From: Coprinus comatus
Lineage: Eukaryota > Basidiomycota > Agaricomycetes > Agaricales > Agaricaceae
Assembly (NCBI GenBank): GCA_034638255.1
Contig: JAWPGT010000002.1
Span: 2,224,501 to 2,288,500 of the forward strand
Length of the DNA: 64,000 nt
Direction of reading: 5' to 3'
Shown here piece after piece: positions 34,028 through 45,629 of the stretch (its first letter is position 1; every line of letters starts with the position of its first letter). The translations under genes and the position numbers were made by a program. The notes below the pieces were generated by a model. It saw nothing but the letters and a program-made list of their open reading frames with translations, made no database searches and was not told the origin of the DNA.

Positions 34028-36997
34028 TCATGAGGGCGCTGACGTGTTGGCAGGGACGGGATAAGCATTCATGAGGCTTGCAATAGTGGTAGGGACAGCG
34101 GCAGATACCCCTTGGTTGTGAACATGTTCCTGTTGAGGAACAATGTGTAGTTGTTCATTTGGTGGGGGTGAAGGAATGACCTGGCCATTCGAGATTTGAG
34201 AGGCAGAGGGGGTGGAGGTTGGTAAATGATGTGGTTGAGGAACAGGTGGAACTTGAGCGACGTGCTGATGGCCATTACTTATACCTACTGCTTGTCGTTG
34301 GGCTTCTACATGAGCTACAATATGAGGAGGGTAATGGTTTAATCCTCGAGGGCTACCGCTAATATCTCGTTTGAGGCGATCCCTTTCATTTGGATATAAT
34401 GCGCCGATAGGAAGGGTCGAGTCATAATCCTCTGGTAATGCAGGTGTTACAGCTGCATGGCGGCCACCCAAAGGTCTTTTTACAAAAGGTTAATGCGTTT
34501 TTCATTCAAGAGGATCCTGCATCACTCACCCGCCTTCCACGAAATTTTGCCAAACATAATCTCGCAGACGATTCGCATTAGGAAGCTGTTGTATCAAATG
34601 CTTGATTGTATTCTGCCCAAGACCAAAGAAATCTGGCCCTGAAACGGAATTCGAATGTTGGCGATTACGGATTGCGTTTGCCTGCTTCACAATATTCGAC
34701 CAGGCACCAGTCGCCGTACCAGCAATGACAGTTCTTTGAGGCGCGTCGGAGGGTACAATCTGGAACTTGGGTCCATCACCACCATCCAAAATAGTACAAT
34801 GATAGACCACTTCCATGTTAGGATCAAGCGTAGATAAATATCGTCTGGGGTAATCTAGTTTAACAAAAGACAAAATTTCCATATTGCTAGACCCACTCAC
34901 CGCGTCACTTCGTAGCCTACGGGGAAGATATACCTTTCCGTATGGAAGTGTTCTCGCATGCACACTTCCCCCAGTTGAATCACTGTCATGATACCAACGT
35001 TCAATGGAAGCATCGGCTTTCCATTTTTATCCCGTGGAACAACGGGAATGTTGTGGTTACCAGTAGTGACTGTATGCGCCTTCAACCGCTTAGGTTTTGG
35101 TTTTTGGCCATCTGGTTGTTGGGTCTTCTGTTGTTGTGTATTATTTGGAGGCACAAAATTATGATTGGTTGGATATACGCTGGGACCAGCTATTGGGCTG
35201 GGGAGATAATAATATGGATATGGATAAGGAGGTGTATGTGAAGGGAGCGGTGCGCCAGGGCCATAATAGAGAGCATAAGGATTGTACGTTGGTGAGCCGG
35301 CGTTGTTTTTCGTGTAGGCGGTGCTGAGACTTAGATACGGATTGTTTGCGAGCGGACTTTGAGGTAGGCCGGTTGATTTTTTATCGTCAGTGTTGGACGT
35401 CGGCGGCTTAACGCTTCCATTGACATCATTGGGAGTCGGGGTTGGCCGGGATATTGTTTGGTTTGACAAGGGTTGAGACGTCAAGGCAGGGTCGAGATTA
35501 GGATTGTCATTTGCACTTCCGTTCGTAACTTGTTCAGGTATTGATTCCGTGTACACTGAAGGAGAATTATTATTACTCTCCATTTCTGTGCGTTTCGAAC
35601 TACCAGCCTCGACGGAAGTAGATTCCTGCATTTCTACATCTTGAGGGTTTTTGGTAGAGTTCATGTCTGAGAAAGATATTTAAGATCAACGGTGAGTAGT
35701 TGAAGATAACCTTTACGAAACGCACCAGCAGGATGAGCCCATGAAGGCGATGAGGAACCTGTAGCAGAGGAGATTTCTGCGGCACTTCGAATTGTCCTTG
35801 CTACGCCAGTACGAGATCGTTTTGGCGGCTCCTTGGTCTTTGGTTCTGGGGGACGTTTGTTCCGTGGTCTAAGACGTGTGGAAGGTCCATTCGATTGCTC
35901 AGGGCTCTCTCAAGAGAATCTAACTTTCTGACTCTCGGTCTCTTCTCTTCATCGACTAACATAAGAGAGCCATCCGCTATCTGTTCGTTTTCAATACTCG
36001 TTCCGTTAACTGGTGATGGTGATGGGGGGGAATGAGAGGGAGAATTCTGGAAGGGAAATCGTTAGTCTCTGAAAAGAAAAGAAGGGTCAGAAACACAACA
36101 TTTGAAGGAGGGATTGATAAACTTTGGGTCCCGTCTGTGGTAGGCGGCGGTGGTGTAAAAGACGCTTCTTGATGGGAAGGAGTGGAATCCAGCAAGGTTT
36201 GGCCGTGTAATCGTGAAGGCATGTTGCGTGTAAGGAAAGCGTTCAAAGCTGCTCCAGGAGTCTGAAGTGTAGAAGTTGAAATCGCGGGTGGTGTGGTTGA
36301 ATTGGATCGTGAGGGCTCTGGTAGTGAAATATAGCTATCTGGACGCGGTGAATGCTGGTCGATGTGGGAGTCGGGAGAGCCACTAGCATCCGAGGAACTA
36401 TCCAATTGAACATCGAGATTTGTTGGATCAGGCAATGGAGAACTAACAACATAGAAAAGTATTTTAAGTATTCAGAATTTTCTTTTGTTTTGAGTCTATA
36501 ACGCACCCAGATTTTTGTTGACTATCAGTAGTAATGACATCCAACCCCTGGATTAAGCCATTGTGATCCTATTGTGGAAATGAATTACATGGGGATGAAC
36601 ATGTAATTATCATATAAAACAAAATAAATACCTCATTCGCCTTTGAAGAATCTTTTGTTGATTCTTGAGAATTATCAGACTCGTCCTGAGCAGTAGCCGA
36701 TTTCTGGACTGGCTCAGCCGATGATCCGTCTGTTGGAATGGGTATTGAGGTGTCTTGTTGGTCTTTGTCAGGGGCCAAATACATGTTTTTGTATGGCCAA
36801 GTGTGTAGGCCCACGCAACGACGTGGTGGCAGGTGGAGGACGGGAGAAGTAAATACCTTGAACGGCGGAGGAACAAAACCCAGGAAGCAGGGCAAATCAG
36901 AGTGTGACAGAGCCAAACAAACCATATCAAAGCACAACCCATCGCCATCCGATACAAACAATTCATGCCCATTGCCATGTGTTCCAAACACTGTCAT
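34028..36997 (-). CDS. FYRN/FYRC-domain nuclear protein, TBRG1-like (one-base frameshift)
   Basis: Exons 36997-36632, 36568-36507, 36442-36100, 36046-35726, 35666-34901, 34844-34530, 34475-34028; about 873 residues if one missing base in exon 4 (near 35905-35912, a GAGAGAG stretch) is allowed. After a Ser/Pro-rich N-terminal half and a basic KPKPKRLKAH patch come FYRN (QLGEVCMREHFHTERYIFPV then GYEVTRRYLSTLDP) and FYRC (ILDGGDGPKFQI, TATGAWSNIV, FFGLG). FYR domains occur in chromatin proteins such as MLL/Set1-type enzymes and TBRG1. No SET domain is present here, so it is a TBRG1-like factor. The Gln/Pro-rich tail is unstructured. Role inferred: nuclear, chromatin-linked. Confidence 0.8.
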
Positions 36998-37279
36998 CGC
37001 CTTTTCTCCATTCAGCGAATCGCATTTTTGGATTTTAACCTTGGATGTCCACTATTTGCCTTAATTATTAGTTTCTGTTTCATGAATCACCCTTGGCGCC
37101 GGGACCTTGTTCTATTTTAATTTTTCTCAGATCCACAATCCCAATTAATGTGATGGGCCACACTGTAGGTACTGCTAATTATAAATACGCGGACCGTATA
37201 TACTTGCCCTCGTCGTTCTCACCCAGTGATTGGTATATTTTCTTGTCAACAGTATCTATGTACGACTGCAAGAATATCG

Positions 37280-38689
37280 CTAAACTCCTACCAGCAACCT
37301 ATCCTTGAAGAACATAACTGCTTCATCAAACACTGTCCCAAATTCTTTCTCCGCATTTTCAGCATAATCAAACGAATGACCTTTCCCATCGATCTCTACC
37401 AATCGAACCCACACTTTTGCATCTCTCAACACTTTACTCAAATGTTTAGATTCATGAAAATGGACCAAAACATCATCATTTCCATGGATCAAGAATACAT
37501 CCGGCCAGTCAGCTGTAACACTGAGTTGCGGAAATAATTGACGGTGTCGTTCAGGAATTACAAGACGAGTCCACTCTTCCGGCGTCGGTGATATTTCGGT
37601 AGATTCGCATTTCAATATATCTTCCTCCGAAATTCCATTTAAACTTGCCAATAGCACTTCTCGCCTTTTGTCTCGTAATGCTTTACTAAGACCATCCGTA
37701 TGTGCCCCTGTATAATAGTCCAAGAATTCTCCAATTTGAGAGTATAGCCTTGCAAGATACATTCTTGGGTTTGCTGGTATACCAGGCGTGGTGGGATGGT
37801 CACTAGGATAATATTCCGCTTTAGACCCAATCGTCACAGGGAGTAAAATCGAAGATGGATAAATGAATTCCTTGAAGTTATTTGGATCCAAGACTTCACG
37901 TCCCCTAACGAATACTTCTTTCTTCACCTCCAAATAATAAGGTATCTATATAAAAAATCCAAGTTGTTATAGTTTTCAATGCTCATTCTGGATTACATCT
38001 GTCTTACCATAAAGTCCCCTCCCATTCCATACAGTGAGAGTACTGCCCTCGGTTTGGGCTCAACGACCGTAGCAGCAAGATAAGCACACAGACCACCAGC
38101 ACTTGAACCGGCAACACCAATCGCATCGGGATCGAGAGAATATTCCACGGAATTCTGTCCTGGTCCATCATCACTAAAGGTAACTTCGAACGTTCTATCC
38201 GAAGTGCGAATGAACACAAATAAGTCCTTGATATCGGCAACAATATCATGGCCTGTGGACGGGGGTAAGAGTTGATAATCCAAAGTTATGAAAGCCATTC
38301 CAGAGTCAACCACCCTATCTATTCCTCTGATATGAGTATAACATATCACAATCAGATAGAAGCAATACTGTCTTACTATACAACCAGTAAGGAAACCAAC
38401 TCTTTCGGTCACCAACAGTCAGCCCTCCTGCATGGAAATACACAATTGTTGCAACCTTTGGTATTATAACGCCATGATTGTTAATCCTAGGAGGGAAAAT
38501 GTCGAAAGATACAGCCTGGTCTCCTATATGCTTGTACGTAAAGGTATCATGAGGTGGATATCCTGTCGATTTCATCTCAGATAATTGATCATGAACAGTT
38601 ACCCATATTTCGCCAGTTACACTAATCGGGCCGCCTCGGCTATTTCAGACAATCCTTTCAAACGCCGTGGTATCCGACAAGTTCGCCAT
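37280..38689 (-). CDS. Alpha/beta hydrolase fold-3 enzyme, early in-frame stop
   Basis: Exons 38689-38377, 38324-38008, 37945-37280. The oxyanion motif HAGG (FHAGGLTVGD), nucleophile elbow GSSAGG, acid in HGNDDVLV and His in GKGHSFDY mark an alpha/beta hydrolase of the esterase/HSL-like (fold-3) group, intracellular as no signal peptide is seen. The family-like N-terminus MANLSDTTAFERIV at 38689 is followed by TGA (codon 15, 38647-38645) and then RGGPISVTGEIW in the same frame. Translation could instead start at the ATG at 38575, losing 38 residues. Length with the stop read through would be 431. Substrate unknown. Confidence 0.82.
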
Positions 38690-38778
38690 CACAACTGCAA
38701 GCTACACTTGGGAAGACTGAACAAGGTTGCTATAGTATGTAGACAGATATAACTGCATGCAACGAAGCACCAAACATA

Positions 38779-38855
38779 TCTCTGTTAGTATATCGGTTAG
38801 TACACGCGCCTGTCATGGGACGCGCGAAAGCGGGGTTCGACTCCCCGACAGAGAG
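38779..38855 (+). tRNA. tRNA-Asp (anticodon GTC), 5-nt intron
   Basis: The cloverleaf folds by eye. Acceptor stem TCTCTGT/ACAGAGA (7 bp), D stem GTAT/GTAC, anticodon stem CGCGC/GCGCG, T stem CGGGG/CCCCG with loop TTCGACT, discriminator G. The anticodon loop is C-T-GTC-A, followed by five extra bases (TGGGA) before position 38: the canonical place for a nuclear tRNA intron. The T-rich terminator lies some 25 bp downstream. Confidence 0.88.
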
Positions 38856-38907
38856 TTTGAACATCGGAACCTCACGTATTTATTTTTAAAAATACAATTG
38901 TTTATAA

Positions 38908-39729
38908 TTACTGTTCATTGACCTGTTCATACATGAAATCCGATCGTAACGAATATTTAACTCCTTCAATGACCTCTTCACCAGAGTGAATCAACATACG
39001 TTGCTGAAATATGAGTACCCTTCCAAGTTTGGGCTCTACGTCCAAGAAACCACTGTCTGGTTTCCGGGAAGGTGCATGGAAACGTGTTGCACCACCGACT
39101 AGAGGACTCGCAGACGCTGCTGCATCAGAAGATTCCGGATTAGGGTAGTCTGAATCGTTGAGATATATATGAAAGGTGACAAAGGACTTGTGAGTCGGAG
39201 TGCCCTCTTCTTCCAGATAGACTAAACCGTCACAATGACGTTTGAAGTAATGGCCTGGACCGTAACGCAAGAATGAAAGTCGTGGGTTAGCGCTATCCAC
39301 AGTGGTTAGTAAACAAGGAATGACCTTCAGTTTGCCTACAACTTACCAAACAAGTTTCCAAGTAGGACCTTGTTTTCGTCCAACTTTCCCAGTAATAGCG
39401 CTCCACTCTCCTTTTGGCGGAATCTCCCAAATTTCCTCAACATAAGGACGTAAACGTTCATAAATCCAATTCGAGGTTTCAGAATCGATTACTATAATGC
39501 GATCACTATTTCTGAAATCTGTGTGAATAGTTTCTGTAAGTACTGCCATATTCATGCCAGCTGGTGTCCAAGATGAGGGTGTTGATGAAGTGGCTTTGGA
39601 AACTAATTTTATGCACTCTTCAGGTGTGAATACGTTGTCGAGGATTATGGCGTAGAATGGTGAATACGAGTCTTTTAGGTTTTCGATTTGAGAGAAGTCG
39701 ATGCGTTGCTTGGTGATTTTATTGTTCAT
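38908..39729 (-). CDS. 2-oxoglutarate/Fe(II) dioxygenase, prolyl 4-hydroxylase-like
   Basis: Exons 39729-39347 and 39292-38908 (54-nt intron), 255 residues. Fits the 2OG-Fe(II) oxygenase (P4H alpha) fold: FLRYGPGHYFKRHCDG gives the His-x-Asp iron pair, FVTFHIYLND follows, and the distal iron His lies in MLIHSGEE, with a 2OG-binding basic residue expected in the VKYSLRSDFMY end. N-terminal YAIILDNVFTPEECIKL is typical of small fungal members. Such enzymes hydroxylate protein or small-molecule substrates, with succinate and CO2 as products; the substrate is unknown. No signal peptide, so cytosolic. Intact; it lies between the two tRNA-Asp genes. Confidence 0.87.
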
Positions 39730-40350
39730 GGTGAAATTGGTTATGTGGTGATTTCAGGGGTCAGAGCGGCCAGCGCCCAATGCCTTATATAGTGGGTTTA
39801 TGACTCAATGCGATATCAAAAGCCTCATGGTTTCAAAATAGCCAAGATACATGTGTACAGTGTACGTACTTCCCAGATGGGACTGATGGGGTAAGTACAC
39901 AGTAAGCAAATATGTGTTGTAGGGTGATTGCACACTGCGTGGGTGACTCAATAATCTAACTGGATTATCGAGGACATACCTAAACTTTACTCTGAGACCC
40001 ACGCTCACGAGTAAAGTAAAGCTTGGATAAATACTCGCTAGTACTTGATAATCTGTGTGGATTACCAAGTCACTGGCACAGAGTACAAAGCATGGCCAAA
40101 CACACGACTCTCCTCCAACATTTCAGCGTTCAACCTCAAAGTTCCAGCTTCACACTTTCACCACTCTCGATAACTGAATAACACTTTTGGAGTCTACATG
40201 AATTTGAAATTTCGAAATACCGAGACTCCTTTCGTTCTAAAGATAACCTGGAACTTCCGCTTGTTCATGCACGTCATCGATCCACCCACAATGTCTAACT
40301 CTGCAATATATATACCAGGAATCCCTGGCCTGTGAATCTCTACCGTTACC
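39730..40350. other. Divergent promoter region
   Basis: Shared upstream region of the dioxygenase and the hydrophilic protein gene. No gene seen. Confidence 0.5.
40307..40314 (+). promoter_or_regulatory. TATA box of the hydrophilic protein gene
   Basis: TATATATA about 37 bp before the ATG at 40351. Confidence 0.45.
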
Positions 40351-41670
40351 ATGTCTTCACGAAACCAAAACCAAAACGCTGAAATTCATTCATCCCTCCC
40401 TAAACATGTTATCAACGAAACAAACTCGAACGGAACGTCCCCACTCCCACACAACTCTTCAGGCCCAGGCTTACCTTCCCAACAATGTTCTGGGGACTAT
40501 CGTACCAATCCAACCACTGAAGATCGTTATGGTTCCAACGTAGGCACTGGTGTCTATGATCCTAATAGTCACAATGTCGCACAAACCACGTACACGGTTA
40601 ACGATTCAGACTTCAAGAATACTGCTGCGGATTCTGGTGTTGGTATTCATTCTTCACAATATCGCTCTGGTACTTCGAACGATGGCGTCCCCGTTGGCCA
40701 CACTACTTACATACGTGAAACATCCAACATTCTCCATGTTCAAGACCATCCTCATGTAATTGGTACGGAGCCACGTCATGAAGAAAATCTTAAAGAAGAA
40801 AGAGAGAGGGAATATGCTCGTCAACATCGTGAGAATCAACTTGAACGTGAAAGAATCAATCAAGAACAAGCCTTCCACCAAAACGCGCAGGACGAGAAGG
40901 TCGATACTAACGTTGGAAGCATACATGGTCTATTCGGTCATGGTCGTCATAAAGATGCTCTCTTAGCGGGCCGCGATACCGATGCTACTGATTATGGTTC
41001 TAATACTTCGGGCAAATTAGATGCTAGTCGAAACCTTCAAGCTACCACTGGCTCGGAACCCCATAAACTTGTTGGTCGTGTCGAAGGAAGGGAAAAGCTC
41101 GCTAGGGAACAAGATTCAAATATGGGTAGGATGCCTGGTGCGTTCGAAACCGTGACAAGTCTAGACTTGGCGACAATTCGACCTCTGGCATTAGAGGTGT
41201 CGGTGATAATCTTGCATCTGGTGCTGCTGCAGGCGGTGCGCGCAATACGACTAATCCCTTCGTCAACAATCCTTCCAATCCTTCCAACGCTAATACTCGT
41301 GATACGGGTTATTCTGCGACGACCACGGCTGCCAATACTGCATCTGCCACTACTCCATCCGAAAATTACGGCAGGACAGGTGCCAGTCGCATCGACCAAG
41401 CGGTATGTATCATCTACTTTTTTTTAAGAGTTACTCGCTGATTTCTTATGTAGGACAAACGTGACACGAATTTGAATGATGAGAAGGACGCCAAGAAACC
41501 TACGTTAATGGACAAAGTCATTGGTGGGACAGAAGCCGCTATTGGGAAAGGAACAAGTAACCCCACTATGGTAATGAAAGGTGAAGACCGAGCGGTGGGT
41601 TTCTTGTTTCCTGATTATAGTAATGCATTGCTTACTCGAGCTTCTATAGGCTGGTTATGGTAAGAACTGA
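40351..41670 (+). CDS. Hydrophilic, disordered protein (one-base frameshift)
   Basis: Exons 40351-41402, 41454-41594, 41650-41670. Phases close to 404 residues only if one base is restored between about 41125 and 41165. Beyond that point the frame reads Asn/Thr/Gly-rich sequence (DNSTSGIRGVGDNLASGAAA) to the intron. Low complexity, Asn/Ser/Gly-rich, with a charged helix (EENLKEEREREYARQHREN) and a C-terminal module DKVIGGTEAAIGKGTSNP that recurs in basidiomycete proteins of unknown role. No signal peptide or membrane segment. May be a stress or dehydration-type protein by composition; that is inference. Confidence 0.65.
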
Positions 41671-41854
41671 TAGCGTCCATTGTCTATGTACTCTTTTCCG
41701 ACTCTGTTCTCCCGTCATTTGTACTACTAGTTGTAGCTTAGTGTCTGGACTCTGTACTAGTACTCAAATCGATCAATCGTTTAACGATCTGTATGAAGGT
41801 TTAACTAATTGAACATAGTCTTAACGATAAAGAAAAATAAAGTTCATCAAAAGA

Positions 41855-41932
41855 CTCTCTGTCGGGGAGTCGAACCCCGCTTTCGCGCGTCCCAATGACA
41901 GGCGCGTGTACTAACCGATATACTAACAGAGA
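41855..41932 (-). tRNA. tRNA-Asp (anticodon GTC), 6-nt intron
   Basis: Minus-strand near-copy of the tRNA at 38779: identical stems and loops, but six extra bases (TTGGGA) follow the anticodon instead of five. A TTTT tract follows the 3' end. Together the two genes form an inverted repeat around 38.9-41.8 kb. Confidence 0.88.
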
Positions 41933-42909
41933 CTTGTTAAGTGAAATCATTGTTTATCTTTAGAGCTCCCTTAGTATCTTCGCCAAGTCTATAGGTTATC
42001 CTCTTGAACCCGCATGAGGCTAAATAATTTCAATCTTGACAAAAGCATTGGCATGGATGACTGTAATTCTGGTAAATGGAAGCGTTAGAGTCTAGACCTC
42101 ACACCAGTGGCACGAACTTAGCAAAAGCTTAAACCTCAGGTTACCTCATCCAACCCCACTTCACAAGCTACAATCATCAATGTCAATGACCATTGCACCT
42201 TTTTGTCTAACCTCCTGTTGGTATACTTCTCTGTTACTCGGTTCTTCCTCCCACGCGGAAGTTCGGAACGTTCTCTTTCTGATGATCTACCCCACAGTTA
42301 CTCAAGTCAACCCAGCGGCAACCAAAATGCACTGGAAAAATACATGTCTGTGTGTAGTTCTTTGTGTTTGGCCCAGTGATAAGCCAGTAATCAGCAATGG
42401 ACCAGCCATTGTCATCAGTGTGCTGTAGCAGAAGTCCTTGCTGATGGGGATCGGTCACAAGGTGTTCGTCTGTCAAGAAAAATGACAAATGACGATAAGT
42501 ACATCATCTTTTTTCTATTCTTTGGAACACGTTTATACATGCTTAAGTTTGTCACCATATCACAGCGAATTAGAACCCATGTCAATTGCCCTTATATATT
42601 CGACCCTTTCTCTTCCACCCTCCAAAATTAAAAGCCCCCGGAAGAACAAGAACATTAATTCTGCCAGAAGTCGATATTGATACTCTCATCTACATTCCAT
42701 TGGAAGAAAGGGGTGCATTTGTGATCATATCCTTTCGATTATCGCGTTATCGTGATGCACGAGTTGAAGCCTCTTTCAACACGTGTACGCTTCATGTTCC
42801 AACCACGCCTCCCCGCCAATTCCAGATTAAAGCCATTCTGGATAGAACTATTAATGCATTGCCTCTCCTCTTACCCCGCAATCCTTCCTCTGCCTTTGAT
42901 TTGACATCG
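41933..42909. other. Intergenic
   Basis: No domain-bearing frame found. The open frame running 42586-43119 is continuous with the presumed 5' end of the next BTB gene, but its upstream half shows no BTB sequence and may be untranslated. Confidence 0.4.
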
Positions 42910-44222
42910 ATGGCTCATTTGTATCTATTCAACCCGACGCACAAGCTGCGTCTCCTCTCGAAACTCCTTTTCCGGTCCAAACGCCTACTGAGAAACGCAA
43001 ATAAGCCAATCCCAGTCTCTACCGTGAGGTGCAGAGAACATGTGTCCTTTTCTATTGCCCTGGCTACAGCTTCTGGAATATACGATGAGGATCTTGCTTG
43101 CGACCCGGATTCTATTTGAAGGAATCAGAGTCTACTTTTTGTATCCTTCAAGTGGAAAATACGTTATTCAAGGTAATTACTAATATTTATATATTATTAT
43201 TATTTTGTGCTTCGCTCACTATGAGTGGCAGGTTCACCGGTGCATCCTCCTTAGAGAGCCATCCGCATTTGCAGACATGTTTAGTTTATCAAAATACGCT
43301 TTACCTCGGGAAGGAGAAAGTAACACTGCGCCCGTTATACTCTCGGACACTGTTGAACAATTCCGAGATCTCTTGTGGATTCTCTATGCTCCGTAAGGGT
43401 TTACAACTATCTTAGAATACTTGAACTGACTCCTGGTGTTCCAGTCCTAGCGTCTTTCTCCCATCACATGATCGGGCAGCCAAAGTTCCGTTCAATCGTT
43501 TACTGAACATTGCCGAAATGACCAACAAATACTGCTTTGAATCTTATGCGAACTGGGCAACTCAACGTCTCTTATCCATCATTCAAGATCCCAAGGGACC
43601 ATTGCGCAATGCGTCTCCGGAACTCCTTGCACGTGTACTTCATGTAGTGGCGTTATGTGACCATAAAATCCTTCTTGACACACTCATTCGTCACCTCGTT
43701 TCTCGTCTACTTTGGTATAACTTACCTTCCGATGCCATTTTAGTGGTCGCGGAGCGCCACCGCCTGTCAAAAATCATTGGCGTCATCTATTATAAGCAAC
43801 TAATCAATCTCGAACAGGTTTTCGAGAATGATCGTGCTTCACGACCAATCTTTTCATCTGATATCGGTTTTGATAAACGGATGCAATTATTGGCTGCCCA
43901 TGAATCACTGTCTACCCTCTGGCAACGTCTACGACTGACTCCCCCGATATTCCATCACGACGATCGATGCGAAGATCCTGATGAATGCACAAGGTGCTGG
44001 TCACAACTTTGGGTCAATGCTGCATTGGTCACTGGGACGTCTCGTTCAAGAAGTTCCGCCGACGTGCTTGAGCGTTTGAAGGCAATTATGCTGAACCTTA
44101 GAAAATCGTTGTCTGTGACAACGTCGATGGGCGTTCAATGTACTATGGCAGCTTTGGAATCTATATCGCAGACAAGAGATGATATCATAGAAGGGCTCAT
44201 AGATCACTTCATAGAGTTGTGA
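42910..44222 (+). CDS. BTB/POZ domain protein F (frameshift; start uncertain)
   Basis: Exon 1 ends at 43172; exon 2 43232-43392; exon 3 43445-44222. BTB core: FYLKESESTFCILQVENTLFK, VHRCILLREPSAF, PVILSDTVEQFRDLLWILYA. The frame before FYLK continues only if the TT at 43110-43111 is TTT, giving DPDFYLK as in paralogs. The ATG at 42910 is a provisional choice. Exon 3 has MTNKYCFESYANWATQRLL, the equivalent of the helical block in A-G, and C-x5-C-x2-C in CEDPDECTRC, then a last part that lacks the LPDHF end. The most divergent BTB copy here. Confidence 0.7.
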
Positions 44223-45057
44223 TCTTTTCTTTCAGTGCGTATTTTATCTCTAAGTATCGTGTTCGAGGCGCTGATCAATCTCGTAGAGGACCATGCGCAA
44301 TAATTATAAAATAGAGTGCGGGCACACTTTTTATCATTTCAAAGTGATAATGTGAGTATTGCTAGGATCGTTCTCACGCACGAATGGTACTAAGTTGAAA
44401 CACCTTTATTAGTTATGAAGTACTGCACAACTATCAAGATCACCCCGGCGTTTTGCCGTCGTTGTTTACCTCTTGTCCAGGTACATTATTCACTACTACT
44501 TAGATTACACATGGTCTGACTATCACCCCATTAATAGAACGGGAGTCGCGACATATCTTGGAAGTCCCTGCAGTTCTGCTTTCGATCTCAACTTCACTGG
44601 AATATGAAGCAACACATCGCTAGTTATCTGGGCCGTAGTGCGCAGTCGATGTGAAGATATTGATATTATGATTTTTGATGCAAGCATTTACGATCTTTTT
44701 ATAACCTTACCTTTCTTGAAATACCCAAAAGGAGAGTAGACCCTCGAGACGATTCTCCAAAAATAAAATGTACCTGTATCCATTCATCTTGCTCAAACAA
44801 CGGTCGGTCAAAAATTGGCGTTATTTCAGAAAGCCTTCCAGGGTCATTGCTCGGTGTCAGTGATCAAATCGGATATACATAAGAGAAGAAACGCCACAAG
44901 AGCAAGAATAAATATATTTTCCTTGTCATTGGTACTAGCACTAATTCACAATATCTTTCGATAAGACCAGCTATTTATGATTACCAGACCCACGAACACA
45001 CATAAACGAAGCTGATGTTGATATACTGTGACAACAAAGATATTTCCTTCTACAAAT
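44223..45057. other. Intergenic left of MITE
   Basis: AT-rich sequence, no supported gene. Confidence 0.5.
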
Positions 45058-45065
45058 AGTCAGTT

Positions 45066-45621
45066 TAGTGATGTCAAAGCTCGGCTCGGCCTGGAAGCCG
45101 GGGCTTCAAATTATAATAAATAAATTAGAACGAGATATTTAATGTTCAGTAAGCACTACTTGTCGTTTAGATACGTATCTCAACTAAAGTTCAACTGTTC
45201 AGGATCCTCTGCTACTTGATTGCTCTCTTCATCATCCGAAAAATCATAGTTGTTGGAGGGTGATGTCTCGAACTTTCACTTTCCTTATTTATCATATTCA
45301 TTTCCTTTTTCAATCTCTTTTCAGGTTAGACTTAATAAACTGAGCGATTACTTTATTTCTTACGCTGAGACGTCTCTTTTCAATATTCTTCGTCAACACC
45401 CACTTCTCTACAGATGAGCATCTCTTATCATGCATTTTGAAAATTGAAGTGCTTCTACAATATCAGAACTCAGCCAATTTTCTTTGCCTCAAAGCCCCGG
45501 CCTGAGCCCAACGCCTGGGCTTCACAGAAATTGAAGCCATTCAAAAAAGTCGGGCTCGGCTCGGCTTATTAGGGCTCAGCCGTCCCGGCCCCGGCCTCAG
45601 GCTTGAACTTTGACATCACTA
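45066..45621. mobile_element. hAT-type MITE with perfect TIRs and 8-bp TSD
   Basis: The element begins TAGTGATGTCAAAG and ends with its exact reverse complement CTTTGACATCACTA: 14-bp perfect terminal inverted repeats. It is flanked by an identical 8-bp duplication, AGTCAGTT, at 45058-45065 and 45622-45629. The 8-bp target duplication and TAGTGATG-like ends are characteristic of hAT elements. At 556 bp with no transposase frame it is non-autonomous. Subterminal GC-rich CTCGGCTCGG-type repeats occur at both ends and may bind transposase. Confidence 0.88.
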
Positions 45622-45629
45622 AGTCAGTT

